Positions 43,635-52,277 are shown, counted from the first letter of the stretch. The stretch: DNA of 64,000 nt from Micromonospora chersina (GCF_900091475.1 NZ_FMIB01000002.1:4092001-4156000); one strand, 5' to 3'. The notes: a model not told the origin generated them from the letters alone. Numbers and translations are program-made.

Positions 43635-46538
43635 ATGACGTCCGAGGCCCCGCACCGCCCTGGCCAGGAGCCGGGCGAGGTGTCGCCGGGCGCCGGCGGA
43701 CCGGTGCCGTACGGCGACCGCCCGGCGCAGCAGGACAACGGGTACGGCGCGCCCGACCTCGGCTGGGCGCCGCCCCCGCCGGCCGGTCGGCCCGCGCAGC
43801 CGGCCCCCGCCTGGGCCGACGACCAGCCCCCCGCCTGGACCCCGCCGGGCGGCCAGCCCGCCGCCGGCCGGGCCACCGCCCAGGTGCCCCCGCCGGTCGA
43901 GCCGGGCGGCTGGGGCGCCCCCGCGCAGCCCGCCTGGGCCGCGCCCGAGCAGTCCGCTCCGGCCTGGGGCGCGCCCGACCAGGGCGCACCCGCCTGGGGC
44001 ACGCCCGAGCAGGCCGGCCCTCACCGCGCCGCCGAGCAGGGGCCGCCGGCCTGGGGCCAGAACAACCCCGCCGAGTCGAACCCGCCGGCCTGGGCGAACG
44101 AGCAGGGCGGGCCCGCCTGGGGTGCCGCCCCGGCCCCGGCCGGTGACCAGCCGGCGTGGGCGCAGGCCGGCGATCCGGGCAACCGCGGCGCCGCCCAGGT
44201 GCCCGCGCCCGCCACCGTCCCGAACGAGTCCTGGGCCACCCCGGCCGCGCAGGAAGACCCGAACCGGTCCGGCGGGTGGAGCCCGGCCGGCGGGCAGCAG
44301 GACGACGACCGCGCCGGTGGCTGGCGCCCGGCGCAGGAGGACAACTCCGGCGGCTGGGCCGTCGGGGCCGCCGCCCAGCAGCAGCAGGATGACCAGCCCG
44401 CCTGGGGCCAGCAGGGCGAGCAGCCCGCCCCCGGCTGGTCGCCGGCCGACCCGCCCGCCCGCGCCGCCGCCAAGGTCTCCGTCCCCGGGGCCGTCCGGCC
44501 CGAGGGCACCTGGCCCGGCCAGCAGGATCCGGGCCGCTCCGGCGGCTGGCAGACCGGCCCGCAGGCGCAGGACGACGACCCGGCCCGCTCCGGCGGCTGG
44601 CAGGCCGGCCCGGCGGCGCAGGACGACGACCCGGCCCGCTCCGGCGGCTGGCAGGCCGGCCCGGCGGCGCAGGACGACGGCCCCGCCCGCTCCGGCGCCT
44701 GGGAGAACGGTCCGGCGCAGCAGGACGAGCCGGCACGGGGCGGCTGGGAGAACGGCCGGGACGACGATCCGGACCGCTCCGGTGGCTGGGCCGCGGGCCG
44801 GTCCGCCGGTGCCGCCGAGGCGCCGCAGCCGGCCGCCTGGGGCGCTCCCGAGGAGCAGCGTACGGCCGCCCCGTGGAGCGGCGCCGCGGCGGTGCCGCAG
44901 CAGCGCGAGCCGGAGCGGCCGGCCGACGAGCCGGGGCAGCCCGGCTGGGGTTCCGCCGCGCACGCGCCGGCCGAGGCGCCCGCCCGGGCCAGCGCGTCCG
45001 TCCCGTCCCCCGACTCGCCGCCCGCCTGGGCCGGCAACCAGGACAACCCGGGGCAGTGGGGGCGCGAGCGCCCGGCCATCCCGGAGGCCGAGCCGTGGTC
45101 GCCCGACGAGGCGTGGGGCCGGGCCGCCGAGGCCCAGCCCGAGCAGGCCGCGTCGCCGGCCTGGGAGCCGGCCCGCGCCGAGGGCGGCCCGATCTACCAG
45201 CCGGCCCCGGGCCCGGGGATCTCCCCGGCCAACGCCGTGCCGCTGCCGCCGCAGGAGCAGCGGGTGCCGGGCGCCGCCCTGGCCGCCGCGCCGCCCGCCG
45301 ACTACGCGTCGTTCCCCGGCTCCGAGTCGGGGGACCGGAACCCACGGGCGTACGAGCCGGAGCAGGCCGCCGACGCCGGCTGGGGCACGCCCGGCCCGGC
45401 GCACGAGGAGCCGCAGTCGTCGGCCGGGCCGGTGGTCCCCGGGCCGCGTACGTCGCCGGAGGCCGGCGCGGGCGGTGCCGTCTCGGCCAGCGCCTCGGTG
45501 CCGATGGCCAGCCGGGTCGCACCCCCGGCCGACCAGCCGCTGCCCTCGGCCGGCGGCTCGGCCCCGCAGCCGCGCGTCTACGGCCGGCCCGCCCGCCCGG
45601 AGCCGGAGGAGGCGCCCGGGCAGGACAGCCCCAACGGCTTCCCGGAGCCGGGCCCGCAGTCGCGGATGGACGACCCGGACCGCCAGCACGGCTACGCCGA
45701 CGCGCCCCCGGTGCACTCGGCCCCGCCGTCGTCGCCCGCCGCCCCGCCGCCGTTCCCGCCCGGCGTGCCGTCCTTCGTGGACCAGCCCGGCAGCAACCGG
45801 CCGGTCAACGGGGTGCACCCGCACAACGGCGAGCGCCCCGGCGGCCCGCACGACCCGTTCGGGCCCCCCGGTGGGCAGCGCGACCCGTTCGGCGCCCCCG
45901 GCGGACAGCAGGACCCGTTCGGCGGGCCGGGCGGCCAGCAGGATCCGTTCGGCGGGCCGAACGGCCGCCACGACCCGTTCGGTGGGCCGGGAGGCGCTCC
46001 CGGGGACCCGTCCGGCGGGCCGGCCGGCGGCCGCGCCTCGGTAGGCGTACCGGGGTCGGGGCCGATGGGCGAGCCGGGTGGCTTCCCGCCCGCGTTCCCG
46101 CCGCCGCCGCAGCAGGCCCCGCCGGCCTGGCCGCAGTCGGGCCCGGGTGGCGACCCGGACCAGGGCCGCTTCGAGGCGTTCCGGCCGGACGCCGAGCCGA
46201 AGACCGAGGCGCCCACGCCGAAGGTGCGCAACGGCCGGGTGCTGGCCTTGGTGCTCATCGCCGCGGTGCTCATCCTCGCCGTGCCGCTCGGCCTGCTCAC
46301 CCTGCTCGGCAAGATCGGTGGGGACGACAAGCCGGCGGGCTTCGACCCGGCGGTGGGCTCATGCGTCAAGCAGTCCGGGACGACCGCGGTGCCCGCCACC
46401 TGCGGCGAGCAGGGCGCGTTCACTGTGGTGTCGAGGGTGGACAGCAAGGACAAGTGCGCCGACCCGGCGCAGCCCCAGGTGGTCCTCCCCGGTGACGGGG
46501 CCAACCGGGTGCTCTGCCTCAAGCCGGCCGGCCAGTAG
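43635..46538 (+). CDS. Large Pro/Gly/Trp-rich repeat protein with one membrane helix (LppU/SCO3897-like C-terminus)
   Basis: 967 residues from the ATG at 43635 (GGAGGAGGC upstream). About 870 N-terminal residues are disordered and repetitive: W-(G/A) motifs (PAWGAPD, GGWQAGPAAQDD units) and five DPFG repeats (about 740-785). Then a hydrophobic helix (GRVLALVLIAAVLILAVPLGLLTLL) and a short exported C-terminal domain of about 75 residues with four Cys (SCVKQ, ATCGEQG, KCADP, VLCLK), which looks like the LppU/SCO3897 type. Topology: the long tail in the cytoplasm, the Cys domain outside. Function unknown; the tail may scaffold a membrane assembly. Confidence 0.7.
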   Translation: MTSEAPHRPGQEPGEVSPGAGGPVPYGDRPAQQDNGYGAPDLGWAPPPPAGRPAQPAPAWADDQPPAWTPPGGQPAAGRATAQVPPPVEPGGWGAPAQPAWAAPEQSAPAWGAPDQGAPAWGTPEQAGPHRAAEQGPPAWGQNNPAESNPPAWANEQGGPAWGAAPAPAGDQPAWAQAGDPGNRGAAQVPAPATVPNESWATPAAQEDPNRSGGWSPAGGQQDDDRAGGWRPAQEDNSGGWAVGAAAQQQQDDQPAWGQQGEQPAPGWSPADPPARAAAKVSVPGAVRPEGTWPGQQDPGRSGGWQTGPQAQDDDPARSGGWQAGPAAQDDDPARSGGWQAGPAAQDDGPARSGAWENGPAQQDEPARGGWENGRDDDPDRSGGWAAGRSAGAAEAPQPAAWGAPEEQRTAAPWSGAAAVPQQREPERPADEPGQPGWGSAAHAPAEAPARASASVPSPDSPPAWAGNQDNPGQWGRERPAIPEAEPWSPDEAWGRAAEAQPEQAASPAWEPARAEGGPIYQPAPGPGISPANAVPLPPQEQRVPGAALAAAPPADYASFPGSESGDRNPRAYEPEQAADAGWGTPGPAHEEPQSSAGPVVPGPRTSPEAGAGGAVSASASVPMASRVAPPADQPLPSAGGSAPQPRVYGRPARPEPEEAPGQDSPNGFPEPGPQSRMDDPDRQHGYADAPPVHSAPPSSPAAPPPFPPGVPSFVDQPGSNRPVNGVHPHNGERPGGPHDPFGPPGGQRDPFGAPGGQQDPFGGPGGQQDPFGGPNGRHDPFGGPGGAPGDPSGGPAGGRASVGVPGSGPMGEPGGFPPAFPPPPQQAPPAWPQSGPGGDPDQGRFEAFRPDAEPKTEAPTPKVRNGRVLALVLIAAVLILAVPLGLLTLLGKIGGDDKPAGFDPAVGSCVKQSGTTAVPATCGEQGAFTVVSRVDSKDKCADPAQPQVVLPGDGANRVLCLKPAGQ
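44523..44780. repeat. Tandem repeats in the large protein (51-bp units)
   Basis: Nearly identical 51-bp units begin at 44568, 44619 and 44670 (encoding QDDDPARSGGWQAGPAA); shorter or diverged units lie at 44523 and after 44721. Such DNA may vary in copy number between strains. Confidence 0.85.
45852..46001. repeat. Tandem 30-bp repeats coding DPFGxPGGQ
   Basis: Units begin at 45852, 45882, 45912, 45942 and 45972, each starting with GACCCGTTCGG or GATCCGTTCGG. Confidence 0.85.
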
Positions 46539-46546
46539 CAACTCAC

Positions 46547-46586
46547 ACGACGGCGGGGCCACGGTGATCCGTGGCCCCGCCGTCGT
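46547..46586. terminator. Bidirectional hairpin terminator
   Basis: Perfect 18-bp stem (ACGACGGCGGGGCCACGG and complement) with a TGAT loop, between convergent genes ending at 46538 and 46605. Confidence 0.85.
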
Positions 46587-46604
46587 CGTCTCCGCTGCCC
46601 GTCG

Positions 46605-47183
46605 TCACCTCGTCCACTGGGGATCGCGGCCGAGGTAGCCCAGCAGGGCGGCGACCGGGTCGTCGCCGGGCCGGGCGGGCAGCGCGGCGGCGTACGCGAA
46701 TCCGCGCAGCGGCTCGACGGTCGCCCGGGCCGCCGGCATCAGCTGGGCGGCCAGCTCGGCGGTGAGCGGCGCCGGTTGCCCGGTGGCCACCGCGACGTCC
46801 CAGGCGTGGACCGCGGCGTCCAGCGCGCAGGCGGCGGCGGCGAGCTGCGGGTCCAGGGTCGGTACGGGCGGCAGCGGCGTGCCGACCGGTCCGGCGGACG
46901 GGTCGACCCGCGCCCACGCCGCGTCGGCGGCCTCGACGGCGCTCCGCACGACGCCCTGGACGCCCTCCTCGTGACCCCGCGGCGGGTCGAACGGGTTGTA
47001 CGCCGGCAGGTCGCCCGCGCCGACGGACGCCGCCCAGGCGTGCTGGTCGCCGGCCGCGTGCATGAGCACCTGCCCGACGGTCCACCTGTCGCACGGGGTC
47101 GGGTCGTCGAGCCGGTCGGCCGGCACTCCCTCGGCGGTGCGGCGCAGGAGGTCGAGGGCGGTGGTGAGGACGGGGAAGCTCAC
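46605..47183 (-). CDS. TIGR03086 family metal-binding protein (DinB/MDMPI-like)
   Basis: 192 residues from the GTG at 47183 (AAAGGA 9-14 nt before). N-terminal helices ALDLLRRTAEGVPADRLDDPTPCDRWTVGQVLMHAAGDQHAWA, then LAAAACALDAAVHAWDVAVATGQPAPL. The His residues in LMHAA and VHAWD form the presumed metal site of the maleylpyruvate isomerase/DinB-like superfamily. Members act with mycothiol in some cases, but the substrate here is unknown. Upstream lies the two-operator block also found at the TetR/epoxide-hydrolase gap, so both genes may answer the same inducer. Confidence 0.85.
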   Translation of the reverse strand: MSFPVLTTALDLLRRTAEGVPADRLDDPTPCDRWTVGQVLMHAAGDQHAWAASVGAGDLPAYNPFDPPRGHEEGVQGVVRSAVEAADAAWARVDPSAGPVGTPLPPVPTLDPQLAAAACALDAAVHAWDVAVATGQPAPLTAELAAQLMPAARATVEPLRGFAYAAALPARPGDDPVAALLGYLGRDPQWTR

Positions 47184-47201
47184 GAGGCCGGTCCTTTCGT
47201 C

Positions 47202-47254
47202 GAACGGAATGCTTCGTTCCGCTTCACTGTAGCAGAGCGGAATGATCCGTTCCA
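47202..47254. promoter_or_regulatory. Two-operator control region (copy 2) before the TIGR03086 gene
   Basis: Inverted relative to copy 1 at 23405-23457. Dyads GGAATG-CTT-CGTTCC (47206-47220) and GGAATG-ATC-CGTTCC (47239-47253), again 33 bp between centres. 49 of 53 positions match copy 1. The near dyad is 22 bp from the GTG at 47183. Confidence 0.8.
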
Positions 47255-47361
47255 TACTTGTTTCGCGGCGGGGCCGGTCCGCCGGCCCAGCCGGTCGCGG
47301 CGTGTCGCTCTTCACCGCCCCATCGGGCCGGCCGTCGCCCGCGGTGCGGCACGATGGGGGC

Positions 47362-49194
47362 ATGAGCGCACGAGTACGGGCACCCGAGCTGCGCGGCCGG
47401 GGCTGGCTGAACACCGGCGGCAGGGACGTCACCCTGGCCGACCTCCGCGGCAAGATCGCTCTGTTGGACTTCTGGACCTTCTGCTGCATCAACTGCCTGC
47501 ACGTGCTCGACGAACTGCGCCCGCTCGAGGAGAAGTACGGCGACGTCCTGGTCGTCATCGGGGTGCACTCGCCGAAGTTCGAGCACGAGAAGGACCCGGT
47601 GGCCCTCGCCGCCGCCGTCGAGCGGTACGGCGTGCACCACCCGGTGCTCGACGACCCCGAGATGGACATGTGGCAGCAGTACGCCGCCAAGGCCTGGCCG
47701 ACCCTGTCGGTGGTCGACCCCGAGGGCTACGTGGTGGCCACCATGGCCGGCGAGGGGCACGCCGAGGGACTCGCCCGGCTGATCGACGACCTGATCGCCA
47801 CCCACGAGGCGAAGGGCACCCTGCACCGGGGCGAGGGCCCGTACGTGCCGCCGGCCGAGCCGGACACCGCGCTGCGCTTCCCCGGCAAGGCCGTGGTGCT
47901 CGACGGCGGCAACCTGCTGGTCTCCGACTCGGCCCGGCACTCCCTTGTCGAGCTGGCCCCGGACGGGGAGACCCTGGTCCGGCGGATCGGCACGGGCGAC
48001 CGTGGCCACGCCGACGGCCCGGCAGAGGTCGCCACCTTCTCCGAGCCGCAGGGGCTCTGCCTGCTGCCGCCGCACGTGGCCGAGGTGGCCGGCTACGACC
48101 TGGTCGTCGCGGACACCGTCAACCACCTGCTGCGCGGCGTGAAGCTGGACACCGGCGAGGTGGTCACGGTCGCCGGCAGCGGACGGCAGTGGCGCTCGAC
48201 GGTCGACGACCACGCGCACGACGCCCGCGCCGTCGACCTCTCCTCCCCCTGGGACGTGGCCTGGTACGACGACCGGGTCGTGGTCGCCATGGCCGGCATC
48301 CACCAGCTCTGGTGGTTCGACCCGACGAAGCGGACCGCCGGCATGTACGCCGGCACCACCGTCGAGGCGCTGCGCGACGGCCCGCTGCCGGATGTCTGGA
48401 TGGCCCAGCCCTCCGGCCTGTCCGTCTCGGCCGACGGGGCGCGGCTGTGGGTGGCCGACAGCGAGACCAGCGCGATCCGCTTCGTGGAGAACGGCGTGAT
48501 GGGCACCGCCGTGGGGCAGGGCCTGTTCGACTTCGGCCACGTCGACGGCCCGGCCGACCGGGCACTGCTCCAGCACCCGCTCGGGGTGTGCGCGCTGCCG
48601 GACGGCTCGGTGCTGATCGCCGACACCTACAACGGCGCGGTGCGCCGCTTCGACCCGGAGACGAACCAGGTCGCCACGGTGGCCGACGGGCTGGCCGAGC
48701 CGAGCGACCTGGTGCTCACCACCGAGGGCGAGGTGCTGGTGGTCGAGTCGGCCGCGCACCGGCTGACCCGGCTGGCACCGGGCGCGCTGACCGCGGCGGG
48801 CGCGAACACCGTGGACGGCCCGCGGCACAAGCTGGAGCGCAAGCCCACCGACGTGGCTGCCGGCGAGCTGACCCTCGACGTGATCTTCACGCCGGCACCC
48901 GGGCAGAAGCTGGACGAGACGTACGGGCCGTCGACCCGGGTGGTGGTCTCGGCGTCCCCGCCGGAGCTGCTGGTCGAGGGGGCCGGGACGAGCACCGACC
49001 TGTCCCGCCGCCTGGTGCTCAGTGGCGACGTGGCGCAGGGGGTGCTCCAGGTGACCGCCCAGGCGGCCACGTGTGACGCCGACGTGGAGCACGCGGCCTG
49101 CCACCTGACCCGGCAGGACTGGGGTGTGCCGGTCCGGGTCGTGGCCGGCGGGGCGACGCGCCTGCCGCTGGTGCTGCGCGGCCTGGACGCCTGA
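47362..49194 (+). CDS. Thioredoxin-like protein with NHL-repeat propeller (NHLRC2-like)
   Basis: 610 residues from the ATG at 47362. Thioredoxin-like domain about 10-160: VTLADLRGKIALLDFWTFCCINCLHVLDEL with redox CxxC at C42 and C45 (plus C41), WPTLSVVDPEGYVVATMAGEGHAEGL. A linker leads to an NHL beta-propeller with repeats such as GNLLVSDSARHSLVELAPDGE, RLWVADSETSAIRFVENG, GSVLIADTYNGAVRRFDP. The C-terminal 120 residues form a further beta-rich domain (LDVIFTPAPGQKLDETYGPS). No signal peptide, so it acts in the cytoplasm. The domain pair is known from NHLRC2; substrate unknown. Confidence 0.92.
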   Translation: MSARVRAPELRGRGWLNTGGRDVTLADLRGKIALLDFWTFCCINCLHVLDELRPLEEKYGDVLVVIGVHSPKFEHEKDPVALAAAVERYGVHHPVLDDPEMDMWQQYAAKAWPTLSVVDPEGYVVATMAGEGHAEGLARLIDDLIATHEAKGTLHRGEGPYVPPAEPDTALRFPGKAVVLDGGNLLVSDSARHSLVELAPDGETLVRRIGTGDRGHADGPAEVATFSEPQGLCLLPPHVAEVAGYDLVVADTVNHLLRGVKLDTGEVVTVAGSGRQWRSTVDDHAHDARAVDLSSPWDVAWYDDRVVVAMAGIHQLWWFDPTKRTAGMYAGTTVEALRDGPLPDVWMAQPSGLSVSADGARLWVADSETSAIRFVENGVMGTAVGQGLFDFGHVDGPADRALLQHPLGVCALPDGSVLIADTYNGAVRRFDPETNQVATVADGLAEPSDLVLTTEGEVLVVESAAHRLTRLAPGALTAAGANTVDGPRHKLERKPTDVAAGELTLDVIFTPAPGQKLDETYGPSTRVVVSASPPELLVEGAGTSTDLSRRLVLSGDVAQGVLQVTAQAATCDADVEHAACHLTRQDWGVPVRVVAGGATRLPLVLRGLDA

Positions 49195-49210
49195 CGGGCC
49201 GGGCCGCCGC

Positions 49211-49960
49211 TCAGGCGAACGGGGTGGGCGTGACCCCGGCGTCGATGAGCGCGGCCCGGACCAGTTCGGCGCAGCGCACCGCGCCCGGGGTGTCGCCGTG
49301 CAGGCAGATCGACTCGACCGGGCAGGGCACCACGCTGCCGTCGACGGCGACCACGGTCCGCTCGGTGGCCATCCGGACCGCCCGGGCGGCCACCTCGTCG
49401 GGGTCGCTGACCAGCGCGTTCGGGGCGCTCCGGGGCACCAGCTGCCCGTTGGGCAGGTAGTTCCGGTCGGCGAAGCCCTCGGCGACCACCCGCAGGCCGG
49501 CGCCCACGGCCAGCTGCGCGAGCACCGAGCCGGGCGGGCAGAGCACCGGCAGCTCGTGGTCGTACCCGCTGACCGCGGCGACCAGCGCGGCGGCCTGGGC
49601 CTCGTCGCAGGCGGCCGCGTGGTAGAGCGCGCCGTGCGGCTTGAGGTAGCGGACCCGGGCGCCGGCCAGCCGGCAGAAGGCGTCCAGCGCGCCGAGCTGG
49701 TAGATCGTCTCGTCGCGCAGCGTGGCGAAGTCGTACGCGATGTGCCGCCGGCCGAATCCCGCGAGGTCCCGGTAGCCGACCTGGGCGCCGACGGCGACCC
49801 CGCGCCGGACGGCGGCCGCGCAGACCCGGTGCATGGTGGACGCGTCGCCGCCGTGGAAGCCGCAGGCGACGTTGGCGGAGGTGACCAGTCCCAGCAGCGC
49901 CTCGTCGTCGCCGAGCCGCCAGATGCCGAATCCCTCACCGAGGTCAGCGTTGAGGTCCAT
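49211..49960 (-). CDS. pxpA: 5-oxoprolinase subunit A (LamB/YcsF family)
   Basis: 249 residues. MDLNADLGEGFGIWRLGDDEALLGLVTSANVACGFHGGDA is the diagnostic N-terminus; GYRDLAGFGRR, YLKPHGALYH and FADRNYLPNGQLVPR follow. With PxpB and PxpC it hydrolyses 5-oxoproline (pyroglutamate) to glutamate using ATP, repairing an unavoidable product of glutamine and glutathione-type chemistry. Gene order is pxpB-pxpC-pxpA on the minus strand, overlapping by 17 bp with pxpC, so it is translated with its partners. Confidence 0.95.
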   Translation of the reverse strand: MDLNADLGEGFGIWRLGDDEALLGLVTSANVACGFHGGDASTMHRVCAAAVRRGVAVGAQVGYRDLAGFGRRHIAYDFATLRDETIYQLGALDAFCRLAGARVRYLKPHGALYHAAACDEAQAAALVAAVSGYDHELPVLCPPGSVLAQLAVGAGLRVVAEGFADRNYLPNGQLVPRSAPNALVSDPDEVAARAVRMATERTVVAVDGSVVPCPVESICLHGDTPGAVRCAELVRAALIDAGVTPTPFA

Positions 49961-50867
49961 GGAACGTCACCGTAGTCCCTGGGCGGGCCTGCGCGAGCGG
50001 GGTCACGTCGTCCGCCACCCCGATGACCGGGTATCCGCCGGTGGTGGGGTGGTCGGCCAGGAAGATCAGCGGCTGGCCGTCGGGCGGCACCTGCACCGCG
50101 CCGAGGACGAGGCCCTCGCTGGGCAGCTCGCCGGCCAGCGCGCGGGGCAGGGCCGCGCCGGCCAGTCGCGCGCCGACCCGGTTGCTGGCCGGGCTGACGG
50201 CGTACGCGGTGCGCAGCAGCAGGTCGAGCGCGGCGGGGGTGAACCAGTCCTGCCGGGGGCCGGGGCGCAGGGCCAGCCGCAGTCCGGCCGGCACGGCCGG
50301 GGCGACGGTGAGGTCCACCGGGGCCGGCGGCCCGGTGGGGGCGCCCACGGGGAGCCGGTCGCCGTCGCGCAGCGGGGACGGTCCGAGGCCGGAGAGGGTG
50401 TCGGTGGCCCGGCTGCCGAGCACGGGTTCGACAGCGATCCCGCCGGAGACGGCGAGCCAGCTTCGCACCCCGGCGCGGGCGGGACCGATCCGCAGGATCG
50501 CCCCGGCGGGCAGCGACAGCGGCCGCCCCGTGTCCCCGGGCCGGCGCTCGACATGCGTGGGCTCGACGGGCCCGCGCTCGACGGGCGCCGCGTCGGAGGG
50601 CGCCGCGTCGGAGGGCCGGCGTTCGACCAGCACGTCTACCGGCGCGCCGGTGAGTGCCACGGTGACGGCCCGGGTGAAGCGCAGCTCGCAGCCGGTCAGG
50701 GTGATCTCCAGGCCGGCGGCGTGCTCGGGGTTGCCGACGAGCCGGTTGGCCAGTCGCAGCGCGGCCGGGTCGAGGGCGCCGGACCGGGGCACGCCGAGGT
50801 GGGCCCAGCCGGGGCGGCCCTGGTCCTGCACGGTGGTGAGGGCACCGGCCCGGAGCACGTCGATCAC
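49944..50867 (-). CDS. pxpC: 5-oxoprolinase subunit C (biotin-dependent carboxyltransferase-like)
   Basis: 307 residues from the GTG at 50867 overlapping the pxpB stop (GTGA). VLRAGALTTVQDQGRPGWAHLGVPRSGALDPAALRLANRLVGN is the family opening; then SWLAVSGGIAVEPVLGSRATDTLSGLGPSPLRDGD, SNRVGARLAGAALPR, SEGLVLGAVQVPPDGQPLIFLADHPTTGGYPVIGVA. A Pro/Glu-rich insertion lies at about 80-115 (VERRPSDAAPSDAAPVERGP). It is the amidase-like or transferase partner in the PxpABC complex. Confidence 0.95.
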   Translation of the reverse strand: MIDVLRAGALTTVQDQGRPGWAHLGVPRSGALDPAALRLANRLVGNPEHAAGLEITLTGCELRFTRAVTVALTGAPVDVLVERRPSDAAPSDAAPVERGPVEPTHVERRPGDTGRPLSLPAGAILRIGPARAGVRSWLAVSGGIAVEPVLGSRATDTLSGLGPSPLRDGDRLPVGAPTGPPAPVDLTVAPAVPAGLRLALRPGPRQDWFTPAALDLLLRTAYAVSPASNRVGARLAGAALPRALAGELPSEGLVLGAVQVPPDGQPLIFLADHPTTGGYPVIGVADDVTPLAQARPGTTVTFHGPQR

Positions 50868-51478
50868 TGGCGCACCAGCCGGACGCGGGTGCCGGGGGTG
50901 AGCCGGGCCGGTGGGTCGGCGTGCACGTCGAAGAGGACCAGGTCGGTCCGCCCGACCAGCAGCCAGCCGCCGGGCGAGGCGGTCGGGTAGATCCCGGCGT
51001 ACGGGCCGGCAAGCGCCACCGAGCCGGCCGGCACCCGGGTGCGCGGGGTGGCGAGCCGGGGCACCGCCAGTTCGGCCGGCAACCCGGTGAGGTACGCGAA
51101 CCCCGGCGCGAACCCGCAGAACGCCACCCGGAACTCGGTCCGGTGCAGCCGCTCCACCACGGCCGGCACGTCGACGCCCCAGTGCTCGGCGACGGCGGGC
51201 AGGTCGGCACCGTCGTACACCGTGGGGATCCGGACCTCGGCGGCGCCGGTGGTGGCGGCGGCGGTGCCTTCCGGGGCCCACCCGGCGATCCGCGCGGCGG
51301 CGGCCGCGGGGTCGGGCACGCCGTCGACGAGCACGGTGGCCGCCGCCGGGACGATCTCGACGGCGCTCAGATCGCCCGCCGCGCGGCGGCGCCACAGCTC
51401 GGCCCGCCACGCCTCGACCTGTTCGGGGCCGTCGCAGTCAAGGAGCAGGGCGTGCGCGCCGACGGGCCGGATCCGCAT
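50864..51478 (-). CDS. pxpB: 5-oxoprolinase subunit B (allophanate hydrolase subunit 1 family)
   Basis: 204 residues. MRIRPVGAHALLLDC, VEIVPAAATVLVDG, then VAFCGFAPGFAYLTGLPAELAVPRLATPRTRVPAGSVALAGPYAGIYPTASPGGWLLVGRT, the PxpB/KipI signature. First gene of pxpBCA; it starts 70 bp from the divergent PAQR gene. The insert WAPEGTAAATTGAAEVRIPTVYD is typical in length. Function: with PxpA and PxpC converts 5-oxoproline to glutamate. Confidence 0.95.
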   Translation of the reverse strand: MRIRPVGAHALLLDCDGPEQVEAWRAELWRRRAAGDLSAVEIVPAAATVLVDGVPDPAAAAARIAGWAPEGTAAATTGAAEVRIPTVYDGADLPAVAEHWGVDVPAVVERLHRTEFRVAFCGFAPGFAYLTGLPAELAVPRLATPRTRVPAGSVALAGPYAGIYPTASPGGWLLVGRTDLVLFDVHADPPARLTPGTRVRLVRQ

Positions 51479-51516
51479 CCCGTCATCCTCGCGTCAGCGG
51501 CCGTGACGGTCCACAC

Positions 51517-51548
51517 TACTTGCAAGTAACCTACGGTGTCGTAACCTA
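51517..51548. promoter_or_regulatory. Palindrome and direct repeat in the pxpB/PAQR divergent gap
   Basis: A perfect 12-bp palindrome TACTTGCAAGTA (51517-51528) overlaps the first of two GTAACCTA repeats (51526-51533 and 51541-51548). The second repeat touches the ATG at 51549, leaving no ribosome site; each contains a TAACCT that could serve as a -10. A leaderless start at ATG 51549 or GTG 51555 is possible. Confidence 0.4.
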
Positions 51549-52232
51549 ATGGGCGTGACCACCTCCGCACCGCTCCGGCTCAAGCCGGTCGACATCGGGA
51601 AGCCCCGGATGCGCGGCTGGCTGCACACCTACGCGTTCTTCGCCGCGCTCGTCTGCGGCATCGTGCTGTGCTCCATCGCCGCCGCCCGTCCCGGGTGGGC
51701 GCCGCTGGTGAGCTGCCTGATCTACAGCCTCACCGTGTGCGGCCTCTTCGGCACCAGCGCGCTCTACCACCGCCGGGTCTGGTCTGAGCGGGGCTACCAG
51801 ATCATGCGCCGGATGGACCATTCGATGATCTTCGTGTTCATCGCCGGCACCTACACGCCGTTCTGCGCCCTGCTGCTGGACACCCGGCACGCCACGATCA
51901 TGCTCAGCCTGGTGTGGGGCGGCGCGCTGGCCGGGGTGGCGGTCAAGCTGATCTGGCCGCACGCGCCGCGCTGGGTCTCCGCCCCGCTCTACCTGGCGCT
52001 CGGCTGGGTCGCGGTGGCGATGCTGCCGGAGATCCTGCACGCCGGCGGGGTCACCGCCCTGGTGCTGCTGAGCGTCGGCGGGGCCATCTACAGCGTCGGC
52101 GCGGTCTTCTACGCGCTGCGCCGGCCGAACCCGTGGCCCACCGTCTTCGGCCACCACGAGTTCTTCCACGCCTGCACTCTGGTCGCCGCGATCTGCCACC
52201 ACATCGCGATCTACTTCGCGCTGTTCGCCTGA
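51549..52232 (+). CDS. PAQR/hemolysin III family membrane protein
   Basis: 227 residues with seven hydrophobic helices. Motifs SALYHRRVWSERGYQIMRRMDHSMIFVFIAGTYTPFC and, at the end, HEFFHACTLVAAICHHIAIYFALFA; the Ser, Asp and His residues form the metal site of PAQR receptors and TrhA. Bacterial members affect membrane energetics or fatty acid composition; 'hemolysin' is a historical name. No ribosome site precedes the ATG, so leaderless translation is possible. Confidence 0.92.
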   Translation: MGVTTSAPLRLKPVDIGKPRMRGWLHTYAFFAALVCGIVLCSIAAARPGWAPLVSCLIYSLTVCGLFGTSALYHRRVWSERGYQIMRRMDHSMIFVFIAGTYTPFCALLLDTRHATIMLSLVWGGALAGVAVKLIWPHAPRWVSAPLYLALGWVAVAMLPEILHAGGVTALVLLSVGGAIYSVGAVFYALRRPNPWPTVFGHHEFFHACTLVAAICHHIAIYFALFA

Positions 52233-52253
52233 GCGCCGCAGGGGAAAGGGCGA

Positions 52254-52277
52254 GGGCCCCGCGCCGTTGCGGGGCCC
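52254..52277. terminator. Bidirectional hairpin terminator
   Basis: 9-bp stem (GGGCCCCGC and complement), 6-nt loop, between convergent genes ending at 52232 and 52297. Confidence 0.7.

Noticed and set aside
47224..51210. Minus-strand open frame of 1328 codons across the NHL and pxp genes
   Set aside because: It runs antisense or out of frame to clearly recognised genes (NHL protein, PxpA, PxpC) and has no domain match; high GC opens the other frames.
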